64,000 bases of DNA from Pleomorphomonas koreensis DSM 23070 (GTDB lineage: Bacteria > Pseudomonadota > Alphaproteobacteria > Rhizobiales > Pleomorphomonadaceae): positions 1 to 64,000 of the forward strand of contig NZ_AULH01000012.1 of the NCBI RefSeq assembly GCF_000425185.1, read 5' to 3'. Shown in pieces: positions 62,440-64,000 of this stretch. The translations under genes were made by a program, and so were the position numbers. The notes under the pieces were generated by a model. It was not told the DNA's origin. It worked only from the letters and a program-made list of their open reading frames with translations, and ran no database searches. Position 1 is the stretch's first letter. Each line of letters starts with the position of its first letter.

Positions 62440-64000
62440 TCAGCCAAGCGCCGTCGCGCCGTCCTCGGTGGTGCTGACCGCCCGCCGCAGCACGGCGAAC
62501 AGGCGGCGGTCGCTGCTGTCGGTGTTGGGCGAGGTCTCGGCGACGGCCTGGCGACGGGCGTCCCATTCTTCCTGAGGGACCAGCACGTCGAGCCGCCCGG
62601 TCGCCACGTCGAGCCTGACCGTATCGCCGTCGCGGACGCGGCCGATCGGCCCGCCGCGTGCCGCTTCCGGCGTCACGTGGATGGCGGCCGGCACCTTGCC
62701 GGAGGCGCCGGACATGCGGCCGTCGGTGACCAGCGCCACCTTGCGGCCCCGGTCCTGCAACAGGCCGAGCGCCGGCGTCAGCTTGTGCAGCTCCGGCATG
62801 CCGTTGGCCTGCGGTCCCTGGAAGCGGACCACGGCGACGAAATCCTCGTCGAGCCCGGCCTTGAAGGCGGCGAGCAGCGCCTCCTGCGAGGCGAAGACGC
62901 GGGCCGGCGCTTCGACCGTCTGGTGCTCAACGGCGACGGCCGACGACTTGATCACCGCCCGGCCGAGGTTGCCGGTCAGAAGGTTGATGCCGCCGGTCGA
63001 CTGGAAAGGCGCGGCGATCGACCGGACGACGCTGTCGTCGGCGCTGGCTTCAGGCGTTTCCTCGAACACCAGCGCGCCGTCGGCGTCGAGACGGGGCGTG
63101 CGCTCGTAGGCAGCGAGACCGGTGCCGAGGATGGTGAGAACGTCATCGTGGAGCAGCCCGGCGCGTCGCAATTCGCGCACCAGGAAGGGCACGCCGCCGG
63201 CATCGCGGAAGCCGTTGACGTCTGCCTTGCCGTTGGGATAGGCGCGCACCAGGAGCGGCGTCGCCGCCGACAGGGCGGCGAAATCGTCCCAGTCGACGAC
63301 AAGGCCGGCCGCCCGTGCCATGGCGATCAGGTGGATGGTCAGGTTGGTCGAGCCGCCGGTGGCGCAAAGGCCGACGATGCCGTTGACGAAGGCGCGCGCG
63401 TCGAGCAGCCGGCCGATCGGCAGGCTGCTGTCGCCCATGCCGGCGATGGCGACGGCGCGGGCGACGGCGGCGCGGGTCAGCGCGTCGCGCAGCGGCGTGT
63501 CGGGCGCCACGAAGGCCGATCCGGGCAGTATCAGGCCCATGATCTCCATCAGCATCTGGTTGGTGTTGGCGGTGCCGTAGAAGGTGCAGGTGCCGGGCGA
63601 ATGGTAGGATTTCGCCTCGGCGTCGAGAAGCTCGGCGTCGGTTGCCCGGCCGGCGGCATATGCCTGGCGGACGGCGTTCTTTTCGGCATTGCCGAGGCCG
63701 CTCGGCATCGGGCCGGACGGAATGAACACGGTCGGCAGGTGACCGAACGCCAGGGCGCCCATGATCAGGCCGGGCACGATCTTGTCGCAGATACCCAGCA
63801 TCAGCGCGGCGTCGAACATGTCGTGCGACAAGGCGATGCCCGTCGACATGGCGATGACGTCGCGCGAGAACAGGCTGAACTCCATGCCGGTGCGGCCCTG
63901 CGTGATGCCGTCGCACATGGCGGGCGCGCCGCCGGCTACCTCGGCGACGGCGCCGAGCCGCCGCGCCTCCTCGCGGATCAGTTCCGGGTAGCGCTCGTAG
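62440..64000 (-). CDS. edd: Phosphogluconate dehydratase Edd (N-terminus beyond the window)
   Basis: About 520 residues are in the window; the gene continues past the right edge (the frame stays open through [13 protein letters not shown] to 64000). It is an IlvD/EDD dehydratase of the Entner-Doudoroff type: [48 protein letters not shown] and the C-terminal [21 protein letters not shown]. It converts 6-phosphogluconate to KDPG. Convergent with the IclR gene. Confidence 0.92.
   Translation of the reverse strand, partial: YERYPELIREEARRLGAVAEVAGGAPAMCDGITQGRTGMEFSLFSRDVIAMSTGIALSHDMFDAALMLGICDKIVPGLIMGALAFGHLPTVFIPSGPMPSGLGNAEKNAVRQAYAAGRATDAELLDAEAKSYHSPGTCTFYGTANTNQMLMEIMGLILPGSAFVAPDTPLRDALTRAAVARAVAIAGMGDSSLPIGRLLDARAFVNGIVGLCATGGSTNLTIHLIAMARAAGLVVDWDDFAALSAATPLLVRAYPNGKADVNGFRDAGGVPFLVRELRRAGLLHDDVLTILGTGLAAYERTPRLDADGALVFEETPEASADDSVVRSIAAPFQSTGGINLLTGNLGRAVIKSSAVAVEHQTVEAPARVFASQEALLAAFKAGLDEDFVAVVRFQGPQANGMPELHKLTPALGLLQDRGRKVALVTDGRMSGASGKVPAAIHVTPEAARGGPIGRVRDGDTVRLDVATGRLDVLVPQEEWDARRQAVAETSPNTDSSDRRLFAVLRRAVSTTEDGATALG

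Overview
The window is high-GC DNA from an alphaproteobacterial diazotroph, most likely of the Hyphomicrobiales; a Pleomorphomonas-like genus is only a guess. The basis is an oxygen-sensitive type NifA with the C-X11-C-X19-C-X4-C motif, NifA/sigma-54 promoter architecture, a draTG pair, and the Aap and Tau style transporters.

Layout. (1) 1-2004: the 5' part of a sugar-type ABC binding protein gene, divergent from a LacI regulator with two palindromic operators. (2) 2278-22721: a compact Mo-nitrogenase region, nifA, nifB-fdxN-nifZ-nifT-Sir2-like, nifHDK, nifENX-DUF269-fdxB, a DUF2478 gene on the other strand, a molbindin, nifQ, iscA-like-nifS-nifVW-draT-draG. Several units start at recognisable -24/-12 promoters with TGT-N10-ACA NifA sites. 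nifV and nifW are one open frame. (3) 23160-29276: taurine use, with TauABC import, taurine:pyruvate aminotransferase and sulfoacetaldehyde acetyltransferase. (4) 29742-34902: a second, nitrogenase-like operon (D, K, NifX-like, NifB-like, NifH-like). Its proteins keep the P-cluster type cysteines but differ from NifD at the active site. With its sulfur-metabolism neighbours it is best read as a methylthio-alkane reductase (Mar) cluster. (5) 34976-51868: organosulfur and methionine/cysteine genes: cystathionine gamma-lyase and beta-synthase, an Aap-type amino acid importer without an ATPase, an Rrf2 regulator, a 2-oxoglutarate/Fe(II) oxygenase-like protein, a small hydrolase, a truncated metI, a NitT/TauT-type ABC importer in one operon with O-acetylhomoserine sulfhydrylase, and a homocysteine S-methyltransferase with its own transporter. 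(6) 52654-64000: a chemoreceptor, a decayed nifA fragment, a VOC protein, a Gfo/Idh/MocA oxidoreductase, and a sugar-acid catabolic set arranged like E. coli yjhFGHI next to a partial edd.

How it fits together. The left half makes and regulates Mo-nitrogenase, including FeMo-co assembly, homocitrate, molybdenum handling and ADP-ribosylation control. The middle looks like a sulfur-scavenging island. Taurine yields sulfite. The nitrogenase-like reductase would release methanethiol from methylthio-compounds. O-acetylhomoserine sulfhydrylase could turn methanethiol or sulfide into methionine or homocysteine, and reverse transsulfuration leads on to cysteine. A short AT-rich motif containing AATACTA recurs upstream of at least four of these sulfur units and may be the operator of an unidentified sulfur regulator.

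No rRNA, tRNA, CRISPR array or intact insertion sequence was recognised. Nearly all long frames opposite or inside the listed genes are GC-driven shadows.
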